In this document: positions 23,205 to 34,200 of the stretch, in pieces
How positions within the stretch are numbered: the stretch's first letter is position 1
How the letters are laid out: each line of letters starts with the position of its first letter
Assembly: GCA_029204225.1 (NCBI GenBank)
Contig: CM055095.1
Coordinates: 73,568,753 to 73,632,752 of the forward strand
Length of the DNA: 64,000 nt
Reading direction: 5' to 3'
DNA from: Diphasiastrum complanatum
Taxonomy: Eukaryota > Streptophyta > Lycopodiopsida > Lycopodiales > Lycopodiaceae
Program-made: the position numbers and the translations under genes
The notes under the pieces: model-generated
What the model was told of the DNA's origin: nothing
The model's database searches: none
Seen by the model: the letters and a program-made list of their open reading frames with translations, nothing else

Positions 23205-23620
23205 TCTCACAAGAATCAAGTCTCTCAATAGGGAGTTAGCTTCCATTGGAAAGAAGATTTAAGATAGTGAGCTTGTCCAGATTGTTCTCAATGGTCTAGG
23301 GAGTGACTTTACAAATATGGTCCAAAGCTTTGCAATCCAAGACACTTTGCCCACTATAGAAAAGCTTCACAGTGTATTAGTGGTTGAAGAGTGTAGGATG
23401 GTGCATACCAATGCAAAAATGAATGCTATTTCTCTGCAAGATGGTGATGAGAAAGCTAATTTCTCATTCAAAGGCAAGAAGAAGACCAATGGCAAGAAGA
23501 AGCACTTCAAGGAGACCAAGGAGGAGGATGAGGCTTCAAGCTCAAAGGGCAAGATCAAAGATAAGTCCAAGTACAAATGTTTTTTCTGTGAAAAGAAAGT
23601 ACATTTTGCATCTTTTGGGG
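23205..23620 (+). pseudogene. Copia gag, C-terminal half, opposite strand
   Basis: The plus strand reads RIKSLNRELASIGKKI, a stop, then DSELVQIVLNGLGSDFTNMV, QSFAIQDTLPTIEKLHSVLV and a damaged zinc knuckle (CFFCEKKVHFASF). It matches the gag at 20875 from the point where the minus-strand half above stops. Confidence 0.82.
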
Positions 23621-23884
23621 CCCACTCCCCAATGCACACAATGTGCAAATGTATGGGGATATGCACTTTCCCCATACATGCATCTCCCTCCCCATCATTT
23701 TTAGTTAAGAAAGTGTGTATGCATGGGTGAGGAGAGGAGGATGCATGGGTGCACCCATACACATGCGCACCACATGCGCACAAATAGTTTTATATATATA
23801 GATATATACACTAGTTGCTTGTGCCCGTTGTTGATGGGCAATGGCGGACGTGCGTCGATGGCAGGCGTTGCGCACGCGTGCGCA

Positions 23885-24060
23885 TGCCCTAATGGCTTTG
23901 TGTGTGTGTGTGTGCGCGTGCGCGTGTGTGCGAGTGTATGTATGTGTGCGAGTGTGTATGTTGTGTGTGTGTGTGTGTATGTGTGTGTGCCGTGTGTGTG
24001 TGTGTGTGTGTGTGTGTTGTGGATTAGGATTAGGGTGGGTGTGTGTGTGTGTGTGTGTTC
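23885..24060 (+). repeat. (GT)n-rich microsatellite
   Basis: Imperfect GT/TG repeats with GC-containing interruptions. Long open frames on both strands here are artefacts of the dinucleotide. The stretch 23620-23885 before it is simple TG/CA-rich sequence without a gene. Confidence 0.9.
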
Positions 24061-24120
24061 GTTCATTTATCATGCAAGGTACACATGGATTTTGTTAGAA
24101 TCAAACAAACAATAGCGGCT

Positions 24121-24210
<90 letters not shown>
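24121..24210 (+). repeat. (GA)n microsatellite
   Basis: About 45 uninterrupted GA units. It is not attached to a LINE copy, unlike the CT tracts at 38.4, 53.3 and 58.5 kb. Confidence 0.95.
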
Positions 24211-24214
<4 letters not shown>

Positions 24215-24381
24215 ATATTATTGAAACTCGTTGCTAAACCAATTACATGATGACATTCCCCCCCTCCCCAATCCTTTTATTAGAATTTTAAAAAACTGCT
24301 CATTGAAGGCACCCCCCTCCCCTTTTATTATAATTTTTAAAAACTACTAATTAAAATTTAGCTTGTTTGTTGTGATGAAAG

Positions 24382-24640
24382 GTGGATTTCGATATGGATG
24401 TAGAAGCATTCCAGAAAGTTGTGGATCTTCAGTTTTCTCAATTGGATGTAGACAGAGATGATATGATGTCCCGCGAGTAGAGCTACTGGCTGAATTCGAC
24501 AGGTTGACAAAGTGATGCCAGGAACTGGAATCCAACACCAAAGGAGCAATGTGCACACTAAAGAATTACTTGAGGTGTGGAACAACAACAAATCCTACCC
24601 AGGACCTTGGCAATCCTTTGATATTAGTGATATATTGACA
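24382..24640 (+). pseudogene. EF-hand protein exon fragment, frameshifted
   Basis: The plus strand reads VDFDMDVEAFQKVVDLQFSQ then LDVDRDDMMSREE, a full 12-residue EF-hand loop: Asp at positions 1, 3 and 5, Glu at 12, with Asp in place of the usual Gly at 6. A two-base insertion at 24478-24479 (TA) shifts the frame. It then continues LLAEFDRLTK, stop, CQELES. It resembles small plant calcium-binding EF-hand proteins. The ag just before 24382 could be an old acceptor. It looks like a gene fragment, not a full gene. Confidence 0.55.
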
Positions 24641-27600
24641 AAGAGGATGAATAGAAGTGAATGAAATCGGTACTTAACTAAAAAAAAAATGAATAGAAGG
24701 ATTGGTAGCAAAAGCACATTTGACACTAAAGTAATTATGCCATCTACCAGTATAACTGATCTTCATAGTTGAGAATTAGCGATTGTAGAAGAATAAGGTC
24801 GTTCTTTCATAGATCAAGACCTTTTGCCTGATATTGACTATAATTGTACACCTTTTGTTTATAACTGAGACTCTCTCAGTCTTTGAGTAAGAAATGGTTG
24901 AAGACGTCTGTTAGCTCCAAGCGGGGCGGGTGTTAAGGGCTGAATTTGAAAATTAACATCACTACCAAGGTTCTTTTAGCAGGTATGCTCGTGAGCTTCA
25001 TATTGCATTAGACTATGTTATTCTAGTGAGGCCTCCTTATACAGGAGGAATCGAGATGATCGGCCATCGCAAGTAGTCTATGTTGGTTGGAGGATGATGA
25101 AATGCTAATCCATTGGTTTGAAAGCAACCGACATTCTATTAGCTCAGCTCAGGACCACTTTCAGATCAACTTAATTAAGAGATTTTTAAGAGCACACATG
25201 ATCTTTCATGTGATACATTAGCCTTCGTTTTATATATATAGATGTATATGAGGCTTGAGCTATGTTCTTGAGCTATGATCTTCGTTTTGTATGATCCCTA
25301 GGTTCTTCCTAGTGATAGATACTACAAAACGCGACACACTATGCTACAAATACTACAAAACGTGACAAATAGTAAGATATGATGTGTCAAACATGTGGGA
25401 GTACTGATGAAACTTCAATATTTTCATATATGAGACTATATTATTGTAAATTTTACATTCAATTTTTGGACTGTCTGCTCTTAAAAATCCTATATGATTA
25501 TAGAAACATGCCTATAAAAAAAAATTTGAATTTGGAAGTCTATAGAGATAGATACGTGCATCCAAACTTACCCATTTAAGTGCTGATAAAAATCACCAAA
25601 ACTGAAAGTATCATATTTGAGTTTATAGCACCATAATTTTAATAATATTTTTTTTGGTTTGTCTACAAATTAAGTCTTTTGAGAACACAATGAAGATTCA
25701 AGTCTAGTTCCACATACAATTGAAAGATTGAAATTTCAATCATTTGATGGCATCTTATGTCTCGTCAAGTGACATTAGTGTTGATTCACTTCTGATTTTT
25801 TTTAAGAACCTTGAGAGGATTCCTATTGATGTAGTATGATTTGTGTATATGAATCCGGTAGCTTGTTTCCGATGTCATTGGAGATTGATAACATGTAAGA
25901 CTGGTTTATGTTTGTTGATAGATTGAGAAGGTTCAGTTCATCCCGGAAAATAAACTATTAGAACCAAGTATTTGTGATCCTACTATTTGCATGCTGAGGA
26001 TTCAGTTTTGAAGACATTAATCCTCCGATATTACATGCCAAATTGCAGACCATTGATGGGAACTACTATTATATCTTTCTTTAATGATATGTTGTTGAAA
26101 CCAGAGAATTATTGAAGACAATCATCCTGTATGTGTGAATTACTATTCCCTGAAAAATTATTGACATTTCTACCTTCTCCTTAGCTTAAATTTGTAAGTG
26201 ATGGGAAGAAGAAATTGCTTTGAATGGTTGGAATAGGTAGTGCATGCATAAAACTGTAAGTAGTTGCAAGAGAGTGGTAACCCTGTTGTTTGAACCACAA
26301 AACAAGGAAATGAGCGTTCACGAGTTTTTGGAACCCAGAATAATTGCTAAAAGACCATTTCACAGCCTGAGCATGCCTGAGGGCGCTTTTCAGAGATCAA
26401 TTTGCATGTGTAACTGCAAACAGAAATTGACTAAGGTGCTATAAGTCTTGGCAAAATCTGTTATCCACATTGGACAGATTCTTGAAAGACAAAATTATAC
26501 TTGATCTGCAGCTGGTCTCTCTCTTCAATGGGCTCTTCAAGAGATGGTGAGAACGCGCCCTGCTGTTGTAGATCAGATTCACAAGCAATTTCGTAGTGTT
26601 CTTTCCAATTGGCCAGTGAATGCCACCTTCACTTTTGCTGTGGGCGCCTAATGCGTCCTGGCAAGAAGATAAAAGGGCGATATGGTCCAGCGATGACAGT
26701 CTTCGGGTTTCCAGTGTGGAACCAGTTCGATGATTCCCTGTAGCAACGATGAGGCAGCAGAGGATAGTTGTTTTCCTCCAGCGATAGCTATTCCCTCCTG
26801 CAGTGAGAAGAAGGGTTTGCATGTAGCAAAGCAGGTTGTTGCAGGGTTTGAAGGGGGCTGTTAAGGACATAAGAGGCCTTTGTGGGTGTATGTTTTTTGC
26901 CTTTTTGCATGGATTTTTTTGTTATGGTTGAATTGATGCATGGGGGAGATCAGCAATTGTGTGAATCGCATGGCTGTATGTATCGATGCTTACATTCCGG
27001 TCGACCGAAGGTCAATAAGGTTTTGACATTTAGTAACTTTTTAAGTTGATTTAAAAATGGATTCCTTAAATCAACTCGAAAAAATCAAGTTACTAGCATC
27101 CAATTATATAAATTTCGGTTTCATGGTGCTCAATTGTCAAAGTTTTAATCTTGGAGTTGGGTATTGCTTCCAGTATATGGGTTAGAAGGAATTTTGGTTT
27201 TCCTTCTCTATTGATAATATACATGTGTAGGACTTTACCAACTTTGCATTTGGCTCTCGCTAAGAGTAACTTTTGGGAGTTACATGGCTTTTGGGTATTA
27301 CATCGACAATTACACATAAGCCCAGAACTAGAAGAACCTTGGTACAATAGTAATCTTGAAGTAAGTTCTAGTCGATAATCTACCTAAATCGACCTTGGTG
27401 ATGGAATTACTAGTTCTTAACCGGGAAATAGTTAACGGAATGGTACACGATTCGGGAAAATTTGTTTTCCTGGTACTGTGCTAGTTAGCAATTTAACTTT
27501 GGCGTATACTCCCTGGAAATCGAGTTAAATTGTATTTGAGAATTTTTTTACATAATCCATATATATATTTTCTTTTCAATCTTGAAAATGTCAATGGGTT

Positions 27601-28540
27601 TTTTTTGCATTCTCAATGATTTCGGTCATTAGAAATTGGCAAGCAAAAGCTTTTCACACTTCTTGTTAAAAGTGAAATTCAGTTGAACTAACGAAGCAAG
27701 TGTTGTTAATAAATGGAGGTACTTTATTTCACAAAATGGATTTTTGTTGAATACAATAATAGAAGTACCGGAATAAAATTTTTGTGGATTTTCCATTTAT
27801 GTACTTTCATTAGTTGGATTAAATTGTTAGACCTTAATGGAGTAATGCTAAAGCTAATGGAATGAAAGGGAAAACCGACTTTTTATTAGCGTTTGCTATA
27901 CAAGGAAATTTCCTGTACTTCAGCCGATGAAATTTTTTGAGGGACCAAAAATCCTAAGGGAAAAAGAAATGGACATCAGGGATAGTGAACGTGGTTGTAT
28001 TAAGTAATTTGGATTTTTGTGAATCCCTGTGAAAAAATTGCATAATACCGGTTGTTGAATTCGTTAAGTAGAATTCATAATGAAAATCTATAGGACCATG
28101 AATATGACCCTAATTTTGAATTAAAATTGTGATATGAGAAGTGAGAATGGACACATTGATCAAATGTGTACCGTTAGTACATGATAGAGCCTTATTCCTA
28201 GAGTTGGAACTCTCAGATGGTGGGAATCTTGGTACTAACCATAAGGGTTGTATAATGTGACGGTAAACCATGTCCTTGTTAAATCACAATTTCGTAAATG
28301 GATTATTGTTATCCATCAAGAACAAAAATTATGGGTTCTCCAATGCTTGGTGGAATAGATATGTGCCTATACGGTATGGGAAATCCAGATGGAATTTAAG
28401 ATATCTGGAATATCAGATAAGGTGGTTAAAGATCTTCTACAAGGAATGAAAGCTTTTGTACCAATTCTGTTATAGATATTGGACATCTATTATTATAATA
28501 CTTTTGAATTCTTAATGGTTCCTTATAATAATGAATACAT
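24640..28540. other. Long AT-rich stretch, no gene seen
   Basis: I find no conserved coding motif, LTR end or primer site. The 143-codon minus frame at 26439-26870 has no recognisable domain. Scattered phrases between 27.1 and 28.5 kb look like very old gypsy sequence but are not alignable by eye. Confidence 0.4.
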
Positions 28541-28555
28541 TTGTGTTATTTTAGT

Positions 28556-28800
28556 GAAATATGAACGATATTTCGCGTCCATACCTGGGTCAATGCCTAG
28601 TGGTATTCATAGATGATATTTTCATCTAAAAATTACTTAAAGTACATGAGAGAATTAAATAACTATAAGTATCTGTTGGAATTAGTAGAAAATCAGATCT
28701 TAGCACATGAGAGAATTAAATAACTAGAAGTATATGTTGGAATTAGTAGAAAATCAGATCCTATATTTGGATATAGCATAGCCAGATAATCTTTTTAATT
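28556..28800 (+). pseudogene. Gypsy reverse transcriptase scrap
   Basis: From 28560 the plus strand reads MNDISRPYLGQCLVVFIDDI and FI before a stop. This is the RT catalytic block ('LRPYLGxxVVVFIDDILIYS' in the family). It is followed by a 62-base tandem duplication (28644-28705 and 28706-28763) in which a short frame YMRELNNYKYLLELVENQIL is open. Confidence 0.6.
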
Positions 28801-31178
28801 TTCTGGTGAACAGATCTACTTTGGTCTGCGTGCGAATATCTGGTAACCTGAACCAAAAGTTGTTAACGGGAGAATCTCTACTTCAATATATAGAGAGTAG
28901 AATCATGTGCATGAACTCATGCAATCCCCATGCAATCCCACTAAGAATAAGTCACAGCTCCTATGCGATCCACATGCATACAACAATCACACGTACATGC
29001 ACTACTCCATATGTCTCAATGAGATTGTCTGGGTCCTCTCAAGGTCATTAGTCACAACTGGCCTTAACATGAAATTAAATCGAGGTGTAACTAATAATCT
29101 CGAATACCAGAGGGTCGGTCTACCATATTAGGACTATTCCATGTCTTTAGCTAAATATGGTCGTAACAGCAGAAGTGTCTAGTGAGGTGTCACAGTGCAC
29201 TACTAGTGGTGTATGGGCCTTGGAGAGTATGAGTATACCCATTGGGCTCTCACTAGTGTATGCACAATTTGATGATTGGTAGCTACATGCTGCTGGTGTA
29301 ATTCCTCTTTCCCTTGTGAGAGAATAATCCATAGCTTGGGGGCTAGATCCGTATGATCTAGGTTTGGTTGGGTTGGTTTGTCCACCATCCAATTCCCTTG
29401 TGTTGCTTTGTTGCGGCTTGCTTAGTATCGAATCCATGAGTTTAGGACTTTATAGTACTAGTCTCACATTTAAAGTCTTGACTTTCTATATTAATTGTTG
29501 ATTGATATACCTAGAAAAAGTGAAGTCCCAAAGTAGATTGAACTTCTCATGACCCCCAAATGATGTCAGCATGTACAGACTAGTCTAGAATGAACCAACC
29601 CCATGAACTGTGGCTATAACATGAATTTTATTGAAGTTCTTGAGAACAGATTATATCAACATTGCAAAATCCTTCTTGTTAGACCTATTATACAGCTACA
29701 TGAAAGTATCATGCTTAGAAAGCTTGATGCAGGGAGCTCAAATGAGAATCATACAAATGGAGGCAATCATCCAGATATAGTTAGGTCCAAGGAAGTATCC
29801 TGCACTTGCCTATGGGCAGATTCTCAATTCAAAATTAGGGGTGGAGCATCTTTTGCCTCAATTTGCAGTAGGAGTTTTCTACTAAGCAGGTCACAAAGTA
29901 TATAGCATTCTAAGTATATCTTAGCTTAAATGGGAAAAGCAGCAATTTGTATGCAAGTTATTAAGATAGATAACGGTGATATGATGCAAATAATACTTGA
30001 CAATGAAAAATGGAGAAGTGCAAGCCAATCGAAGCTAGATTGAAACAAGGGCACACAAACTTCTAAGCAGCACATGAAACTTCCCTCTAAACCCTTGGAG
30101 TCATGTGATGCCAGCACTTGCCTTGTTGATGGGTTTCAACCCAAGTCAGCAACAACACAAAAGGATTGGGGTTATCATAAGCTTGAGCCAACGAGCCAAC
30201 GAGCTTCACACCAAGTCTCAACTTCAAGAGTATCTAATTATCAATGACACCTTAATCTCTAATGTATGTTCCGACATTGAAAATGTTGGCCCTAGTAGTT
30301 TCAAGTTTGTTGTTCACCCGGAGGAAGAAGACGCTTGTTCATAATGAAAGTTGCGGGCTCATAAAATCAAGCAAGATGTAACATTCAACCTAAGGATTGC
30401 TTACTAATGCTAAATATCACACAGGTTTTTAAGTTTCTTATGTGCCACCCAGTCCTGAGTGACAATAAAGCTCCCTTCTTCACATAATCCTTTGTGCCTT
30501 TACTTGCACTTAAGTACTCCTAGCATCTTTATATTGTTCCATTCTGAATCTTGGTAGATTGTACTTGTGAGATTGATTCATTAATGAAAGAGAAGTTTCT
30601 AAGTTTAAGAACAGCATTGATGAAAGCAAATTAACAGTGCAACAAGATTTTGAGAATTGATCATTGCTCGATTGCACCACTGCACAATACTCAACCATGT
30701 TCATCATTGACTCTTCAGCCAGCTTTGAAAGGTTGACCAACAAGAAGCCAAAATCAAGCACCACATCCCATTCGTTCACTTTAGGAATGCGTTTGTTAAA
30801 GATTTTCTCTGTCCACGTTTATGCCAACACAGAACAACGATCCGTAATTGACTTCCACACTTCCAAAAAAAAATACCCATGGCATTGAACGCCCTCCTGT
30901 GCTTTGCACCAATTTAACTATTACAATGGCTAATCCATGTACTTATAGCTACCAAAATTTCTTATGCTTGAGAGATGCTGGCAACTTTCCAATTTCATTG
31001 CTGCATCACCTTGAGTAGCTCATATCAATTAAGCTAACACATGAATTTCAGCCTCTCAAAGAATCTGAGACTTTTCTCTTGTCAAAATCAATCATAACTA
31101 AGTGAGTTTATCACCAGCCACACCGCACCTTCAAAATTTGTGAAATAAAAAAATAGGGAAATTAGAAGGCAGAGCTAC
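28800..31178. other. Region downstream of SEC24, no gene seen
   Basis: This includes the expected 3' untranslated region and downstream flank of SEC24 (minus strand, below 31179). Open frames at 29147-29437, 29603-29905, 30105-30344 and 30510-30779 carry no motif I recognise, and I do not call them. Confidence 0.4.
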
Positions 31179-31285
31179 TTAGCTCATTTTATTCTGTATT
31201 TGCCGATGTACATGTACTAAAAACTCCACATACGATAAGCCTAATGAGGTTTTGTCTTCCACCAGAAAAGAGAGAAACAACAATT
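31179..31285 (-). CDS. SEC24: SEC24 terminal exon with stop
   Basis: This exon has 34 codons and [23 protein letters not shown] is followed by [14 protein letters not shown]. The acceptor is catgcag. The ending 'SYVEFLVxVHRQIQ' is the usual C-terminus of plant SEC24, so the protein end is intact. I could not identify a convincing polyadenylation signal. Confidence 0.93.
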
Positions 31286-34200
31286 CTGCATGCACAAAGA
31301 GTAGATTAAAAAAGCTTGCTACCCTGAACATGCTTTACAGAATATTGCTGTCAACAACAAGGTCGAATCATTTTTTGTAACAGTAGACTTCACAAAATAG
31401 AAAATAGCAAGTCCTTAGAGTAGCTAGAATGCGATTTTAGCCCAAAGCTGAAAAGAAAAATCTCACCTAAAGGCTCTCCTCTTCTCAGCAGATGTAACCT
31501 GCACAATATTTACAACTTTAGGATAGCTTGACAAGGTGAAATTAATTAAGGAAGAAAGGAGATTTGCATGTATGATGTGTATATCTCCAAACCATAAACC
31601 AAAGTTACCGCAAGTAAGAGCACCGTTGGCGTCGAATCTCATTAATTGATTTATTGAGCTTTCTAGATGCTTCATTGTCATATTCTTGAAGTAAAAACTG
31701 CATATACCAAAGAAAATTTCAGATCACTAAGTATGTGAGCTTAAAAGCACTTACTGAAGCCACTGCATATTACACAAATAACTAAGATGGATATGCATGC
31801 AACTACTAAGGTATACGAGGACAAAAAACAATACCTGTCCAGGAACAACCTCATTTATTGAATGAACACCAAACAGTTCATGGAGCAACTCTGGTGTTGC
31901 TGAGTTTCCAGTGTACAGGAATGCATCCTCTCCAGCCTCGAGAAGGAATATCCCAGCCTGATCAAGATTTTCACTTGATAGAGGAAGCGCTGGAGGTAAA
32001 ATTTCCCCTCCCAGGTCCTGTTTTACAATCACAAGGATTCAACAAGCCACAAAGACAGCCAAGACAAAAAAAATGAGAAAGCTTCCCAAGGCCACATAGC
32101 AGTTATCATCGTCCTTGTATCCTGCTATTCAAATTCAGTCTTACTTCAGTATGCCATGCTGACAAAGGTTCAGATAATAGGACCTTGGATAAAAGATCAT
32201 GTATTGCAAATAATCGCGGATAAACAAGGGGTATCGCAAGAGAGGTCGAGAGTGATGCAACCCTTGTAAGCGAATATGATCTTTCATCAACACGAATATC
32301 AGTGCGAAGTCCAATGCTCTTTGTTAATGCTGCAATCAACCCGTTTAAGAGGCATTCCTTGTGAGAAATAAAGATTTCAATGAAAGATCCAAAAACAGTA
32401 CACAGTTATCAAATAAATTGAACACAGAACATAGACCAAAACTCTTAAATAAAAGATTTCTGCTTCTAGAAAAAAGCCCGCTGACTACTGTACCGATGAA
32501 ACAAAGAATACATGATACTACTGCACAAGTTCTTACGGAACTTCAATGATTGTCAAGCGGAGATCACATGATGAGCACACAGTTGGTGAAACCTCTATTA
32601 TTGCTTGTGATAAGTTGCAAACAAAAAGTTGCAATAATTTTGAAGGGAAAAAAAACTGTTCTTACAAAACACGTTCAGAGTCATGTCCAGGGAAAAGCCT
32701 GTCGCCTTTGCAGCAGTACCTTGTTACATTTTGATCTAAGTATAGGAACAATTTGGGTTCAATCGTCCCATCTTGGAAACACCAATACAGGCTTGAAAAA
32801 CAAAAAACAAAAGTCGTATAGGAATGGATAATACATTAGTGGGGATTGGATAGGGTTTCTCTCACAAAATTAGGCACGTACGTGACAAGCAGCGCAATAT
32901 CTTTGTCAGTAGTTAATGTCAAGTTGAAGTTGCAGGTTGAAGAGGCACAGATAACATACTCCAGCACTAATTTTTGTTGTGGATAGCCTCTTTGTTAATA
33001 TACAAATATTTTTCTGATGGATTTAGCAAACGTTCTACGAGTTTTACAGACTACACACTAATTGCAGAAAGGATAGCAGTTTAATGAGGGCTTGAGCATG
33101 AAAGAGTGTAACAGTGAACTTACCAAGGGTGTAGAGGGGTAAAAGCTTGAGACCTTCAGGTAGAATTAGCTGTCCAGAAGAGGAGGCAGTAGCACAGAAC
33201 TTCCGGTATGCATAGAGAATGTTCACACATTGATTAATGATCTGCTCCCTTATTTGCTGCAGTGGTGCAGCAGGGACAGCTTGTGCAGCTGTAGCTCCAG
33301 CCACAAAAAGACAATCAACGTTTTACAGCTTTGATAAAGATCTTAGATGCCCCCATATTTCACAACAAAAGTTATAAGACAAGCACAGTCATCAATTGAT
33401 CACTCAAATGTCTTGTAGCTTTTATATTTGGCAACTTTGAGGTGCTACAATAAAAGCTTCAAACATGGATCGTATTATTTCAACATACTGCTGAATAGCA
33501 ATACTAGTTCAATTCTTAGTGACGCATACTTGAGACCTTGATCACAACTCTCAGCCGTCAGCTCGCTGGTAAGAATATTGTCCACAATAGAAAGAAGAAA
33601 GGTTCTGCAAAGGAAAATTTAGGTAGTTGAGGTTTGATTAATGAACATTACCATGCTTCAACAGGTAGGTAATTTGTGCATCCAAATCTGCCCCTCGGAA
33701 AAGGTTACTCAGAACACTTGTACAAGGCATTGCCAAGGTACTGATTCTTATGCGCCTTTCTCCACTCATTGTTGTATAAAGTAATGCACACTACACAAGT
33801 GGACAGCACAGCAGATCATCAAAATCCTGATAATGGCTGTATGCAAATAGTTGCCAGGTTCTTGGAAAAGTCTTACAAGCAAGTGCTTAGTGCACGCAAT
33901 TATACCTGAAAACAACACAGTGATCCATCTTGAAACTTATCATCATGCTTGAAAGTAACCATAATGGTCTTATCACAGTCAATCTGCATATGAGTCAAAC
34001 AGAACATGTCTTAGCAGTGGCTTGCCAATGGGTTCTGCAGTCTTATCTAAATAGATCCACCTTGCACAAATAAATGATCTCAATCAACAATGACAGTACG
34101 GTCAATGATGATATGACAGTATTATATTTGAGTGACATAAAAACGACCTAGGCCTAGCTATACAGCACCTAATTTTGTCAAAATCAAGAAAGTTATCAGT

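Noticed and set aside
23985-24040. Telomere-like phrase GGATTAGGATTAGGG
   Set aside because: Only two units of a related hexamer inside GT-rich sequence; not a telomeric array.
23701-24237. Long His/Thr-, Cys/Val- and Arg/Glu-rich frames
   Set aside because: They are direct translations of the GT and GA dinucleotide repeats.
26439-26870. 143-codon minus-strand open frame
   Set aside because: No conserved motif, no homologous pattern, and no neighbouring exon structure; not supported as a gene.
29147-30779. Several 60-100 codon open frames downstream of SEC24
   Set aside because: None shows a recognisable domain, and they are within the length expected by chance in AT-rich DNA.
31463-31681. 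72-codon minus frame starting [16 protein letters not shown]
   Set aside because: It is a shifted reading of true SEC24 exons 31609-31697 and 31467-31498.
33044-33304. ATG at 33304 as a gene start
   Set aside because: The ATG lies in intron sequence; the exon starts at 33288 after an acceptor and continues the SEC24 frame.
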